Positions 47,804 to 60,415 of a DNA stretch of 64,000 nt are shown here, in pieces. This DNA is from Paramoeba atlantica (Eukaryota > Discosea). Below the pieces are notes generated by a model. That model did no database searches and was not told the DNA's origin. It saw only the letters and a list, made by a program, of their open reading frames with translations. Positions within the stretch are counted from its first letter, which is position 1, and every line of letters begins with the position of its first letter. A program made the position numbers and the translations under genes. The stretch is taken from assembly GCA_977017575.1 (NCBI GenBank), contig CDRNVI010000105.1, positions 36,946 through 100,945 on the forward strand, written 5' to 3'.

Positions 47804-48504
47804 ATGGGGTCATTTTTGTGTATTTGTTTTCATTCACGAAATCCGATATTTGCTCGTGGGAAATCACTCGTAGGCATGAATGAAAGCCTGCCGAACGTAT
47901 TGGGTAAAGAATGCGACCCCAACCCCAAGAATGGCGACCTAATGTATGATGTGGACGCAAAGCTCAGGTTACTAAAATTCCATTCGTATAATATATATTT
48001 GTGCAAGGTAAAGGCGCACATTGGAAACAAATGGAATGAGGAGGCAGATGGTCTAGCACTTTTGGCATCACGAAAAGTGGCACGGGCTCCGACCCAAAAA
48101 AGGAGAAAAACAACTGCTAACTCGGAGGATAGTGAGAATTCACAACCGTCATGGTCTTTGAAAGCCTTACTCAAAAGGAAGTCCCTTGGAAATAAGCAAG
48201 CACGAGACATTCCATCATCGAAGCGCGAAGCTGAGGCGGAAGGGGTATTTCGAGGGAAGGTTGCGAGAGCTGGAGGTAATAGGAAACCGTCTAAGTAGGG
48301 AGAGAATTGATGGAATTATTTCTTTGCCAACTTAGAATGCCTTGAGGATTATTCATAGGTTATCGGAAAAATATTGTTTGTTTGTACCGTATCAGACACA
48401 TATAAACTCTGAACGTGGAAGCGATAGATGAAAGCTTTCAAGGTGTAAACATTAAGTTTTTCAACCGACTTTACGTCGGTCTTTTGGATTGGATATTGGA
48501 TTGG
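47804..48504 (+). mobile_element. LINE 3' end with RNase H tail, unit 12
   Basis: Frame 47804-48298; empty insertion site. Confidence 0.75.
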
Positions 48505-49234
48505 ACCCCAACCACACCATTCTTCCGACCCAAAAAGACCCCTTGAGGTCCGAAAAATACTTTTTCACCTATTTCAGTCGAAAATGGGTCATTTTGAGTG
48601 GCGCACCACGGCTCGAAGAAGAGATACCTTGAGAAACCAAAGGCCGAGAAAGCTAGTATAGGCCCCGAACTATCAAAATACAACAGGGGAAAGAATATTG
48701 AAAAAATATTTTCTTTGCCAGTTTTTTCGCCAAGTTGAATTTTTTTTCAAAAACATCCGAACTTGGCGGACCCGTCCTGCGGATACGAGGGGGGGCCACC
48801 CCCGGGTAGGGGGCGGAAAATAAGCGCCAACCCCGGCTACCCCTTCTGCGGGTTTTTTTCGAAAAAAAAATTTCAAAAAAAAAAATCGTGCGGTATGCCC
48901 CCCTGTGTTCCTCTTTATATTTTCACTGTTTTTGTTCACTCTTTTTTCAATAATCGAGGGTAGAGTGGTAGTTATACAACCACCGCAATATAATAATTAA
49001 GATATCGCCCAAAGCCCCACCATGAGCGGACAAAGAACCTGCCACTCAAATGCTTGAATTAGCGCTACCCGGCTTCACATGCGATAACTGAGTTTCGTTT
49101 TGCTCGAGAACTCACGAGATACACCTTGCCAGGGGACCCTCCAGTGTGAAGTGGGTTTCAAATCTTGAACTCATCTTTTTTGATATTTTCAAAAATATTT
49201 ACTCAGTCCGCTACTTTTTTAAAATAACAAATTG

Positions 49235-49993
49235 ATGAATTTCGGGCTTCAAGTTTCCAGCCCTCCCTCATGCAAGGTATTTGTGGATGGGGTGCCAGAT
49301 GTTGAAATCGAGGAAAGCGATATTTTCAAACAGAAGTTATGCGTCACGCCAAAACATCTCCAACGATCCTCCGTAATCCTGTTTTCTTCTCTTTCTCAAC
49401 CCATAGGAATTTCCACGTCGAGCGGGGACCAATTCGTGTTAGACCCGGAGGGTGGAGCCGTTAACTTTACTTGTGCGAGCATGTTGAGCATCACGTTTCA
49501 CAATCTTTTAAAGAAGGAAGCAGAAAGTGTATGTAGAGATGTTCTTGGTCTTTTTCAAGACAATTTTGTTAATCCTTCATCTGGGGCCCTTTCATACGAC
49601 TACGTGAGGAACCAGATTGATCAGAAATACCTTTTTAATGTTTTGAAGTTTCAGAGAATGGTTAAAAATGCAGGCAACCCATTTTACCAATACCTTGGGA
49701 AAGACCTTTGCAGGTGGATAGTTTTGCATTCAAGTTCAAAAAAGCCCAATTTTGGATTTACACGAGGAAAAGAGTATAGTGATCTCTTAAAATTTTCTGT
49801 TAGCCAGATCATGGGGGAAGAAGTTGCGATGAGCGACCTTTATCAGCTGGTAAGGGGTGAGAAAACCTTTGATTTGCTCCTTTCTTCAAATTTTACTGTG
49901 TTGAAAAAGTTTCTTGTGAAATTTAATGCTGAGTTTCTTTGGTTTCAAGATGAGGCTTCAAAAAAGACATTAATTTCCACAAATCCCCTTTGA
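49235..49993 (+). CDS. Unrecognised 252-aa protein, copy 13
   Basis: Full length and open. The protein is identical to copy 1. Confidence 0.6.
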   Translation: MNFGLQVSSPPSCKVFVDGVPDVEIEESDIFKQKLCVTPKHLQRSSVILFSSLSQPIGISTSSGDQFVLDPEGGAVNFTCASMLSITFHNLLKKEAESVCRDVLGLFQDNFVNPSSGALSYDYVRNQIDQKYLFNVLKFQRMVKNAGNPFYQYLGKDLCRWIVLHSSSKKPNFGFTRGKEYSDLLKFSVSQIMGEEVAMSDLYQLVRGEKTFDLLLSSNFTVLKKFLVKFNAEFLWFQDEASKKTLISTNPL

Positions 49994-50724
49994 TTCTTAA
50001 AGTTTCCCTACTTTTGTAGACATTTCAAAAAGATGCGAAGGACCCTACTAGAGCACTTAATCATAAACAATTTTGTACATAACAAACCCCCAGAGCCACC
50101 ATCATCAAAAATAATTCTCAAGAATTTCTCCTCATTGATGCAAAACGTCTCTTTTAACGCCTTTTATTTTTGTTTTCGCATAGCCGCCCCCCTCTACCAC
50201 CAATAAACGCATAAACATTTATCAGCCCCAATGCTACCAAGACCCTTCACAGACAGATTTGGAAGTTCCAAGGCCGACGTCCTCTACCAGTTTTCGCTTT
50301 TCCAAGGCGGCACCAACGTTATGTTACCAACACGCTGCTTCGACGACTTGTATGACAACGCGGCCCACCCAAGAGGCTTAAACCGGGTAAGGGGGCCGGC
50401 TCCCTGATGGGAGGAGGGGAAGAAGAATCCAATCCAAAAAGAAGAAGAAGAGAAGAGAACCGGTTCCCTGATGGGAGCGCCCCTGGCGGCCGTCAGAGTA
50501 CTGGGCCTAGTCGATTCTCAGCCCAGCCTCTTAGATCGAGGCCGCCGGGAATTATGCGATGAGCGGGTTCGAAACTTTGATCCCTGAAGGAAGAAGGAAG
50601 AAGGTTGCTCGACTAAATGATGCTTTCCAATGTAGGGAAGTTACTTCGACAAGTGCTTGTGTAGGCTCTAGTTGAATCTTTAGTGTCTCAACGAGGTTCT
50701 GCCAATCTTAAAGCAGAGATTTAA

Positions 50725-51129
50725 GCCGGGCCGAGGGGTCTGGCCTTTATTTGGGTAGCTTCTACAGAGGAAAGCGGTGTAATTGTAGTTGGAGACGGTG
50801 GGCCTTACAACCTGCAGGTTGGGGGTTATATTCCCGATATCGACAAAACTCGCAACCTGCCGGCCTCACTACAAAGGGAAAGCGACCAGGAGTGCCTTCA
50901 AGTCCCACACCCAACCCCAAATCAATCATTCCGGATTGCTCCGGATGGCCACTGGCAAGCCAGACCCTTCACAGAAAGATTTGGAAGTTCCGAGGCCGAC
51001 GTCCTCTATCAGTTTCCGCTTTTCCAAGGCGGCACCAACGTGCTGTTACCAACACGCTGCGTCGACGAACTGTACGTCAACACGGCTTACCCAAGAGGTG
51101 TAAGCCGGGTAAGGGAGCTCGTTCCCTGA
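50725..51129 (+). pseudogene. Protein-like 134-codon frame, copy 13
   Basis: Open throughout. Glu52 haplotype. Confidence 0.35.
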
Positions 51130-51579
51130 GGGGAGGGTCCGGGACGGTCCTCCGAGTACTGGGCCTAGTCGGTTATTAGCCCAGCCTCTTAGAGGGAGGC
51201 CGCCAGGAATATTTCGATGAGCGGGTTTGAACTCGCCGTCTGAGCACCACGTGCTTGAAACTTTGAATTCTTGCTGCTACGCCACCGCTCGGAAAAAGTC
51301 CGCTAGGAAGAAGGCCTCCCTCTGGAGGAACGACCCGGAACCGCAGAGCCGAACCAGGCTCCAGCGCAGCCGCCGAAAATTCATGCTTCTTACGCAAACG
51401 AGGCATGAGACACAGCCTACACGATGCAACGGGGTTGGACGCCCGTCCTGGTAGCTACGGTTGGGTACCCGTGCTCGGGCCGCAAGGCTTCGAGTGCCGT
51501 CTTGGAAGGGGGCAGCAAGACAATGAAGGTCGGTGGCTTGAGACTCTACCCTAACGGTGCAGAGCCCTAGGTGTCTTTT

Positions 51580-51648
51580 CTTCTTCTTCTTCTTCTTCTT
51601 CTTCTTCTTCTTCTTCTTCTTCTTCTGCTTCTTCTTCTTCTTCTTCTT
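51580..51648 (+). repeat. CTT microsatellite with one CTG, unit 13
   Basis: 23 triplets; the 16th (51625-51627) is CTG. The interruption is shared with unit 14. Confidence 0.95.
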
Positions 51649-51751
51649 ATTCCCCAGAGTCCTGAAAGCTGGTTTGCAACTCTACTAACGCGTTTAACGA
51701 AAAGCCTAAATTGAAATATTATAGCCAAAAATAGCCGATTTTCGGGTAAAA

Positions 51752-52452
51752 ATGGGGTCATTTTTGTGTATTTGTTTTCATTCACGAAATCCGATATTTG
51801 CTCGTGGGAAATCACTCGTAGGCATGAATGAAAGCCTGCCGAACGTATTGGGTAAAGAATGCGACACCAACCCCAAGAATGGCGACCTAATGTATGATGT
51901 GGACGCAAAGCTCAGGTTACTAAAATTCCATTCGTATAATATATATTTGTGCAAGGTAAAGGCGCACATTGGAAACAAATGGAATGAGGAGGCAGATGGT
52001 CTAGCACTTTTGGCATCACGAAAAGTGGCACGGGCTCCGACCCAAAAAAGGAGAAAAACAACTGCTAACTCGGAGGATAGTGAGAATTCACAACCGTCAT
52101 GGTCTTTGAAAGCCTTACTCAAAAGGAAGTCCCTTGGAAATAAGCAAGCACGAGACATTCCATCATCGAAGCGCGAAGCTGAGGCGGAAGGGGTATTTCG
52201 AGGGAAGGTTGCGAGAGCTGGAGGTAATAGGAAACCGTCTAAGTAGGGAGAGAATTGATGGAATTATTTCTTTGCCAACTTAGAATGCCTTGAGGATTAT
52301 TCATAGGTTATCGGAAAAATATTGTTTGTTTGTACCGTATCAGACACATATAAACTCTGAACGTGGAAGCGATAGATGAAAGCTTTCAAGGTGTAAACAT
52401 TAAGTTTTTCAACCGACTTTACGTCGGTCTTTTGGATTGGATATTGGATTGG
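51752..52452 (+). mobile_element. LINE 3' end with RNase H tail, unit 13
   Basis: Frame 51752-52246; Pro39 replaced by Thr, outside the RNase H signature. Confidence 0.75.
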
Positions 52453-53182
52453 ACCCCAACCACACCATTCTTCCGACCCAAAAAGACCCCTTGAGGTCCG
52501 AAAAATACTTTTTCACCTATTTCAGTCGAAAATGGGTCATTTTGAGTGGCGCACCACGGCTCGAAGAAGAGATACCTTGAGAAACCAAAGGCCGAGAAAG
52601 CTAGTATAGGCCCCGAACTATCAAAATACAACAGGGGAAAGAATATTGAAAAAATATTTTCTTTGCCAGTTTTTTCGCCAAGTTGAATTTTTTTTCAAAA
52701 ACATCCGAACTTGGCGGACCCGTCCTGCGGATACGAGGGGGGGCCACCCCCGGGTAGGGGGCGGAAAATAAGCGCCAACCCCGGCTACCCCTTCTGCGGG
52801 TTTTTTTCGAAAAAAAAATTTCAAAAAAAAAAATCGTGCGGTATGCCCCCCTGTGTTCCTCTTTATATTTTCACTGTTTTTGTTCACTCTTTTTTCAATA
52901 ATCGAGGGTAGAGTGGTAGTTATACAACCACCGCAATATAATAATTAAGATATCGCCCAAAGCCCCACCATGAGCGGACAAAGAACCTGCCACTCAAATG
53001 CTTGAATTAGCGCTACCCGGCTTCACATGCGATAACTGAGTTTCGTTTTGCTCGAGAACTCACGAGATACACCTTGCCAGGGGACCCTCCAGTGTGAAGT
53101 GGGTTTCAAATCTTGAACTCATCTTTTTTGATATTTTCAAAAATATTTACTCAGTCCGCTACTTTTTTAAAATAACAAATTG

Positions 53183-53941
53183 ATGAATTTCGGGCTTCAA
53201 GTTTCCAGCCCTCCCTCATGCAAGGTATTTGTGGATGGGGTGCCAGATGTTGAAATCGAGGAAAGCGATATTTTCAAACAGAAGTTATGCGTCACGCCAA
53301 AACATCTCCAACGATCCTCCGTAATCCTGTTTTCTTCTCTTTCTCAACCCATAGGAATTTCCACGTCGAGCGGGGACCAATTCGTGTTAGACCCGGAGGG
53401 TGGAGCCGTTAACTTTACTTGTGCGAGCATGTTGAGCATCACGTTTCACAATCTTTTAAAGAAGGAAGCAGAAAGTGTATGTAGAGATGTTCTTGGTCTT
53501 TTTCAAGACAATTTTGTTAATCCTTCATCTGGGGCCCTTTCATACGACTACGTGAGGAACCAGATTGATCAGAAATACCTTTTTAATGTTTTGAAGTTTC
53601 AGAGAATGGTTAAAAATGCAGGCAACCCATTTTACCAATACCTTGGGAAAGACCTTTGCAGGTGGATAGTTTTGCATTCAAGTTCAAAAAAGCCCAATTT
53701 TGGATTTACACGAGGAAAAGAGTATAGTGATCTCTTAAAATTTTCTGTTAGCCAGATCATGGGGGAAGAAGTTGCGATGAGCGACCTTTATCAGCTGGTA
53801 AGGGGTGAGAAAACCTTTGATTTGCTCCTTTCTTCAAATTTTACTGTGTTGAAAAAGTTTCTTGTGAAATTTAATGCTGAGTTTCTTTGGTTTCAAGATG
53901 AGGCTTCAAAAAAGACATTAATTTCCACAAATCCCCTTTGA
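53183..53941 (+). CDS. Unrecognised 252-aa protein, copy 14
   Basis: Full length and open. The protein is identical to copy 1. One private base change lies in the 3' flank near 54022. Confidence 0.6.
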   Translation: MNFGLQVSSPPSCKVFVDGVPDVEIEESDIFKQKLCVTPKHLQRSSVILFSSLSQPIGISTSSGDQFVLDPEGGAVNFTCASMLSITFHNLLKKEAESVCRDVLGLFQDNFVNPSSGALSYDYVRNQIDQKYLFNVLKFQRMVKNAGNPFYQYLGKDLCRWIVLHSSSKKPNFGFTRGKEYSDLLKFSVSQIMGEEVAMSDLYQLVRGEKTFDLLLSSNFTVLKKFLVKFNAEFLWFQDEASKKTLISTNPL

Positions 53942-54672
53942 TTCTTAAAGTTTCCCTACTTTTGTAGACATTTCAAAAAGATGCGAAGGACCCTACTAGA
54001 GCACTTAATCATAAACAATTTTCTACATAACAAACCCCCAGAGCCACCATCATCAAAAATAATTCTCAAGAATTTCTCCTCATTGATGCAAAACGTCTCT
54101 TTTAACGCCTTTTATTTTTGTTTTCGCATAGCCGCCCCCCTCTACCACCAATAAACGCATAAACATTTATCAGCCCCAATGCTACCAAGACCCTTCACAG
54201 ACAGATTTGGAAGTTCCAAGGCCGACGTCCTCTACCAGTTTTCGCTTTTCCAAGGCGGCACCAACGTTATGTTACCAACACGCTGCTTCGACGACTTGTA
54301 TGACAACGCGGCCCACCCAAGAGGCTTAAACCGGGTAAGGGGGCCGGCTCCCTGATGGGAGGAGGGGAAGAAGAATCCAATCCAAAAAGAAGAAGAAGAG
54401 AAGAGAACCGGTTCCCTGATGGGAGCGCCCCTGGCGGCCGTCAGAGTACTGGGCCTAGTCGATTCTCAGCCCAGCCTCTTAGATCGAGGCCGCCGGGAAT
54501 TATGCGATGAGCGGGTTCGAAACTTTGATCCCTGAAGGAAGAAGGAAGAAGGTTGCTCGACTAAATGATGCTTTCCAATGTAGGGAAGTTACTTCGACAA
54601 GTGCTTGTGTAGGCTCTAGTTGAATCTTTAGTGTCTCAACGAGGTTCTGCCAATCTTAAAGCAGAGATTTAA

Positions 54673-55077
54673 GCCGGGCCGAGGGGTCTGGCCTTTATTT
54701 GGGTAGCTTCTACAGAGGAAAGCGGTGTAATTGTAGTTGGAGACGGTGGGCCTTACAACCTGCAGGTTGGGGGTTATATTCCCGATATCGACAAAACTCG
54801 CAACCTGCCGGCCTCACTACAAAGGGAAAGCGACCAGGAGTGCCTTCAAGTCCCACACCCAACCCCAAATCAATCATTCCGGATTGCTCCGGATGGCCAC
54901 TGGCAAGCCAGACCCTTCACAGAAAGATTTGGAAGTTCCGAGGCCGACGTCCTCTATCAGTTTCCGCTTTTCCAAGGCGGCACCAACGTGCTGTTACCAA
55001 CACGCTGCGTCGACGAACTGTACGTCAACACGGCTTACCCAAGAGGTGTAAGCCGGGTAAGGGAGCTCGTTCCCTGA
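54673..55077 (+). pseudogene. Protein-like 134-codon frame, copy 14
   Basis: Open throughout. Glu52 haplotype. Confidence 0.35.
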
Positions 55078-55527
55078 GGGGAGGGTCCGGGACGGTCCTC
55101 CGAGTACTGGGCCTAGTCGGTTATTAGCCCAGCCTCTTAGAGGGAGGCCGCCAGGAATATTTCGATGAGCGGGTTTGAACTCGCCGTCTGAGCACCACGT
55201 GCTTGAAACTTTGAATTCTTGCTGCTACGCCACCGCTCGGAAAAAGTCCGCTAGGAAGAAGGCCTCCCTCTGGAGGAACGACCCGGAACCGCAGAGCCGA
55301 ACCAGGCTCCAGCGCAGCCGCCGAAAATTCATGCTTCTTACGCAAACGAGGCATGAGACACAGCCTACACGATGCAACGGGGTTGGACGCCCGTCCTGGT
55401 AGCTACGGTTGGGTACCCGTGCTCGGGCCGCAAGGCTTCGAGTGCCGTCTTGGAAGGGGGCAGCAAGACAATGAAGGTCGGTGGCTTGAGACTCTACCCT
55501 AACGGTGCAGAGCCCTAGGTGTCTTTT

Positions 55528-55614
55528 CTTCTTCTTCTTCTTCTTCTTCTTCTTCTTCTTCTTCTTCTTCTTCTTCTTCTTCTTCTTCTGCTTCTTCTTC
55601 TTCTTCTTCTTCTT
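55528..55614 (+). repeat. CTT microsatellite with one CTG, unit 14
   Basis: 29 triplets; the 21st (55588-55590) is CTG. Eight triplets follow it, against seven in unit 13. Confidence 0.95.
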
Positions 55615-55717
55615 ATTCCCCAGAGTCCTGAAAGCTGGTTTGCAACTCTACTACCGCGTTTAACGAAAAGCCTAAATTGAAATATTATAGCCAAAAATAG
55701 CCGATTTTCGGGTAAAA

Positions 55718-56418
55718 ATGGGGTCATTTTTGTGTATTTGTTTTCATTCACGAAATCCGATATTTGCTCGTGGGAAATCACTCGTAGGCATGAATGAAAG
55801 CCTGCCGAACGTATTGGGTAAAGAATGCGGCACCAACCCCAAGAATGGCGACCTAATGTATGATGTGGACGCAAAGCTCAGGTTACTAAAATTCCATTCG
55901 TATAATATATATTTGTGCAAGGTAAAGGCGCACATTGGAAACAAATGGAATGAGGAGGCAGATGGTCTAGCACTTTTGGCATCACGAAAAGTGGCACGGG
56001 CTCCGACCCAAAAAAGGAGAAAAACAACTGCTAACTCGGAGGATAGTGAGAATTCACAACCGTCATGGTCTTTGAAAGCCTTACTCAAAAGGAAGTCCCT
56101 TGGAAATAAGCAAGCACGAGACATTCCATCATCGAAGCGCGAAGCTGAGGCGGAAGGGGTATTTCGAGGGAAGGTTGCGAGAGCTGGAGGTAATAGGAAA
56201 CCGTCTAAGTAGGGAGAGAATTGATGGAATTATTTCTTTGCCAACTTAGAATGCCTTGAGGATTATTCATAGGTTATCGGAAAAATATTGTTTGTGTTTA
56301 CCGTATCAGACACATATAAACTCTGAACGTGGAAGCGATAGATGAAAGCTTTCAAGGTGTAAACATTAAGTTTTTCAACCGACTTTACGTCGGTCTTTTG
56401 GATTGGATATTGGATTGG
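55718..56418 (+). mobile_element. LINE 3' end with RNase H tail, unit 14
   Basis: Frame 55718-56212; Asp38-Pro39 replaced by Gly-Thr. Thr39 is shared with unit 13, so Gly38 arose later. Confidence 0.75.
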
Positions 56419-57134
56419 ACCCCAACCACACCATTCTTCCGACCCAAAAAGACCCCTTGAGGTCCGAAAAATACTTTTTCACCTATTTCAGTCGAAAATG
56501 GGTCATTTTGAGTGGCGCACCACGGCTCGAAGAAGAGATACCTTGAGAAACCAAAGGCCGAGAAAGCTAGTATAGGCCCCGAACTATCAAAATACAACAG
56601 GGGAAAGAATATTGAAAAAATATTTTCTTTGCCAGTTTTTTCGCCAAGTTGAATTTTTTTTCAAAAACATCCGAACTTGGCGGACCCGTCCTGCGGATAC
56701 GAGGGGGGGCCACCCCCGGGTAGGGGGCGGAAAATAAGCGCCAACCCCGGCTACCCCTTCTGCGGGTTTTTTTCGAAAAAAAAAATCGTGCGGTATGCCC
56801 CCCTGTGTTCCTCTTTATATTTTCACTGTTTTTGTTCACTCTTTTTTCAATAATCGAGGGTAGAGTGGTAGTTATACAACCACCGCAATATAATAATTAA
56901 GATATCGCCCAAAGCCCCACCATGAGCGGACAAAGAACCTGCCACTCAAATGCTTGAATTAGCGCTACCCGGCTTCACATGCGATAACTGAGTTTCGTTT
57001 TGCTCGAGAACTCACGAGATACACCTTGCCAGGGGACCCTCCAGTGTGAAGTGGGTTTCAAATCTTGAACTCATCTTTTTTGATATTTTCAAAAATATTT
57101 ACTCAGTCCGCTACTTTTTTAAAATAACAAATTG

Positions 57135-57893
57135 ATGAATTTCGGGCTTCAAGTTTCCAGCCCTCCCTCATGCAAGGTATTTGTGGATGGGGTGCCAGAT
57201 GTTGAAATCGAGGAAAGCGATATTTTCAAACAGAAGTTATGCGTCACGCCAAAACATCTCCAACGATCCTCCGTAATCCTGTTTTCTTCTCTTTCTCAAC
57301 CCATAGGAATTTCCACGTCGAGCGGGGACCAATTCGTGTTAGACCCGGAGGGTGGAGCCGTTAACTTTACTTGTGCGAGCATGTTGAGCATCACGTTTCA
57401 CAATCTTTTAAAGAAGGAAGCAGAAAGTGTATGTAGAGATGTTCTTGGTCTTTTTCAAGACAATTTTGTTAATCCTTCATCTGGGGCCCTTTCATACGAC
57501 TACGTGAGGAACCAGATTGATCAGAAATACCTTTTTAATGTTTTGAAGTTTCAGAGAATGGTTAAAAATGCAGGCAACCCATTTTACCAATACCTTGGGA
57601 AAGACCTTTGCAGGTGGATAGTTTTGCATTCAAGTTCAAAAAAGCCCAATTTTGGATTTACACGAGGAAAAGAGTATAGTGATCTCTTAAAATTTTCTGT
57701 TAGCCAGATCATGGGGGAAGAAGTTGCGATGAGCGACCTTTATCAGCTGGTAAGGGGTGAGAAAACCTTTGATTTGCTCCTTTCTTCAAATTTTACTGTG
57801 TTGAAAAAGTTTCTTGTGAAATTTAATGCTGAGTTTCTTTGGTTTCAAGATGAGGCTTCAAAAAAGACATTAATTTCCACAAATCCCCTTTGA
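57135..57893 (+). CDS. Unrecognised 252-aa protein, copy 15
   Basis: Full length and open. The protein is identical to copy 1. Its leader carries the same 14-bp loss as copy 11. Confidence 0.6.
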   Translation: MNFGLQVSSPPSCKVFVDGVPDVEIEESDIFKQKLCVTPKHLQRSSVILFSSLSQPIGISTSSGDQFVLDPEGGAVNFTCASMLSITFHNLLKKEAESVCRDVLGLFQDNFVNPSSGALSYDYVRNQIDQKYLFNVLKFQRMVKNAGNPFYQYLGKDLCRWIVLHSSSKKPNFGFTRGKEYSDLLKFSVSQIMGEEVAMSDLYQLVRGEKTFDLLLSSNFTVLKKFLVKFNAEFLWFQDEASKKTLISTNPL

Positions 57894-58624
57894 TTCTTAA
57901 AGTTTCCCTACTTTTGTAGACATTTCAAAAAGATGCGAAGGACCCTACTAGAGCACTTAATCATAAACAATTTTGTACATAACAAACCCCCAGAGCCACC
58001 ATCATCAAAAATAATTCTCAAGAATTTCTCCTCATTGATGCAAAACGTCTCTTTTAACGCCTTTTATTTTTGTTTTCGCATAGCCGCCCCCCTCTACCAC
58101 CAATAAACGCATAAACATTTATCAGCCCCAATGCTACCAAGACCCTTCACAGACAGATTTGGAAGTTCCAAGGCCGACGTCCTCTACCAGTTTTCGCTTT
58201 TCCAAGGCGGCACCAACGTTATGTTACCAACACGCTGCTTCGACGACTTGTATGACAACGCGGCCCACCCAAGAGGCTTAAACCGGGTAAGGGGGCCGGC
58301 TCCCTGATGGGAGGAGGGGAAGAAGAATCCAATCCAAAAAGAAGAAGAAGAGAAGAGAACCGGTTCCCTGATGGGAGCGCCCCTGGCGGCCGTCAGAGTA
58401 CTGGGCCTAGTCGATTCTCAGCCCAGCCTCTTAGATCGAGGCCGCCGGGAATTATGCGATGAGCGGGTTCGAAACTTTGATCCCTGAAGGAAGAAGGAAG
58501 AAGGTTGCTCGACTAAATGATGCTTTCCAATGTAGGGAAGTTACTTCGACAAGTGCTTGTGTAGGCTCTAGTTGAATCTTTAGTGTCTCAACGAGGTTCT
58601 GCCAATCTTAAAGCAGAGATTTAA

Positions 58625-59029
58625 GCCGGGCCGAGGGGTCTGGCCTTTATTTGGGTAGCTTCTACAGAGGAAAGCGGTGTAATTGTAGTTGGAGACGGTG
58701 GGCCTTACAACCTGCAGGTTGGGGGTTATATTCCCGATATCGACAAAACTCGCAACCTGCCGGCCTCACTACAAAGGGAAAGCGACCAGGAGTGCCTTCA
58801 AGTCCCACACCCAACCCCAAATCAATCATTCCGGATTGCTCCGGATGGCCACTGGCAAGCCAGACCCTTCACAGAAAGATTTGGAAGTTCCGAGGCCGAC
58901 GTCCTCTATCAGTTTCCGCTTTTCCAAGGCGGCACCAACGTGCTGTTACCAACACGCTGCGTCGACGAACTGTACGTCAACACGGCTTACCCAAGAGGTG
59001 TAAGCCGGGTAAGGGAGCTCGTTCCCTGA
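58625..59029 (+). pseudogene. Protein-like 134-codon frame, copy 15
   Basis: Open throughout. Glu52 haplotype. Confidence 0.35.
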
Positions 59030-59479
59030 GGGGAGGGTCCGGGACGGTCCTCCGAGTACTGGGCCTAGTCGGTTATTAGCCCAGCCTCTTAGAGGGAGGC
59101 CGCCAGGAATATTTCGATGAGCGGGTTTGAACTCGCCGTCTGAGCACCACGTGCTTGAAACTTTGAATTCTTGCTGCTACGCCACCGCTCGGAAAAAGTC
59201 CGCTAGGAAGAAGGCCTCCCTCTGGAGGAACGACCCGGAACCGCAGAGCCGAACCAGGCTCCAGCGCAGCCGCCGAAAATTCATGCTTCTTACGCAAACG
59301 AGGCATGAGACACAGCCTACACGATGCAACGGGGTTGGACGCCCGTCCTGGTAGCTACGGTTGGGTACCCGTGCTCGGGCCGCAAGGCTTCGAGTGCCGT
59401 CTTGGAAGGGGGCAGCAAGACAATGAAGGTCGGTAGCTTGAGACTCTACCCTAACGGTGCAGAGCCCTCGGTGTCTTTT

Positions 59480-59581
59480 CTTCTTCTTCTTCTTCTTCTT
59501 CTTCTTCTTCTTCTTCTTCTTCTTCTTCTTCTTCTTCTTCTTCTTCTTCTTCTTCTTCTTCTTCTTCTTCTTCTTCTTCTT

Positions 59582-59611
<30 letters not shown>
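59480..59611 (+). repeat. (CTT)44 microsatellite, unit 15
   Basis: Uninterrupted. Longest in the array. Confidence 0.97.
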
Positions 59612-59612
<1 letters not shown>

Positions 59613-59714
59613 TTCCCCAGAGTCCTGAAAGCTGGTTTGCAACTCTACTACCGCGTTTAACGAAAAGCCTAAATTGAAATATTATAGCCAAAAATAGCCG
59701 ATTTTCGGGTAAAA

Positions 59715-60415
59715 ATGGGGTCATTTTTGTGTATTTGTTTTCATTCACGAAATCCGATATTTGCTCGTGGGAAATCACTCGTAGGCATGAATGAAAGCCT
59801 GCCGAACGTATTGGGTAAAGAATGCGACCCCAACCCCAAGAATGGCGACCTAATGTATGATGTGGACGCAAAGCTCAGGTTACTAAAATTCCATTCGTAT
59901 AATATATATTTGTGCAAGGTAAAGGCGCACATTGGAAACAAATGGAATGAGGAGGCAGATGGTCTAGCACTTTTGGCATCACGAAAAGTGGCACGGGCTC
60001 CGACCCAAAAAAGGAGAAAAACAACTGCTAACTCGGAGGATAGTGAGAATTCACAACCGTCATGGTCTTTGAAAGCCTTACTCAAAAGGAAGTCCCTTGG
60101 AAATAAGCAAGCACGAGACATTCCATCATCGAAGCGCGAAGCTGAGGCGGAAGGGGTATTTCGAGGGAAGGTTGCGAGAGCTGGAGGTAATAGGAAACCG
60201 TCTAAGTAGGGAGAGAATTGATGGAATTATTTCTTTGCCAACTTAGAATGCCTTGAGGATTATTCATAGGTTATCGGAAAAATATTGTTTGTTTGTACCG
60301 TATCAGACACATATAAACTCTGAACGTGGAAGCGATAGATGAAAGCTTTCAAGGTGTAAACATTAAGTTTTTCAACCGACTTTACGTCGGTCTTTTGGAT
60401 TGGATATTGGATTGG
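59715..60415 (+). mobile_element. LINE 3' end with RNase H tail, unit 15
   Basis: Frame 59715-60209; protein as in unit 2. Confidence 0.75.

Larger units (their letters stand above)
44813..48814 (+). repeat. Array unit 12
   Basis: 4,002 bp, 41 CTT triplets. It shares GGTCTGGG and TACTCCACC with units 7, 10 and 11 but lacks GGTTGGGCG and the LINE insertion. It may be the precursor of the insertion haplotype or a recombinant of it. Phe247 without Arg225. Confidence 0.95.
48815..52762 (+). repeat. Array unit 13
   Basis: 3,948 bp, 23 triplets in the CTT tract with a CTG interruption. It shares GCCCTAGG before the tract and ATGCTTCTTA with unit 14. Private change ACTAACGCG near 51685. Confidence 0.95.
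52763..56728 (+). repeat. Array unit 14
   Basis: 3,966 bp, 29 triplets with a CTG interruption. A close sister of unit 13. Private changes TTTTCTACATA near 54022 and TTTGTGTTTACC near 56293. Confidence 0.95.
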
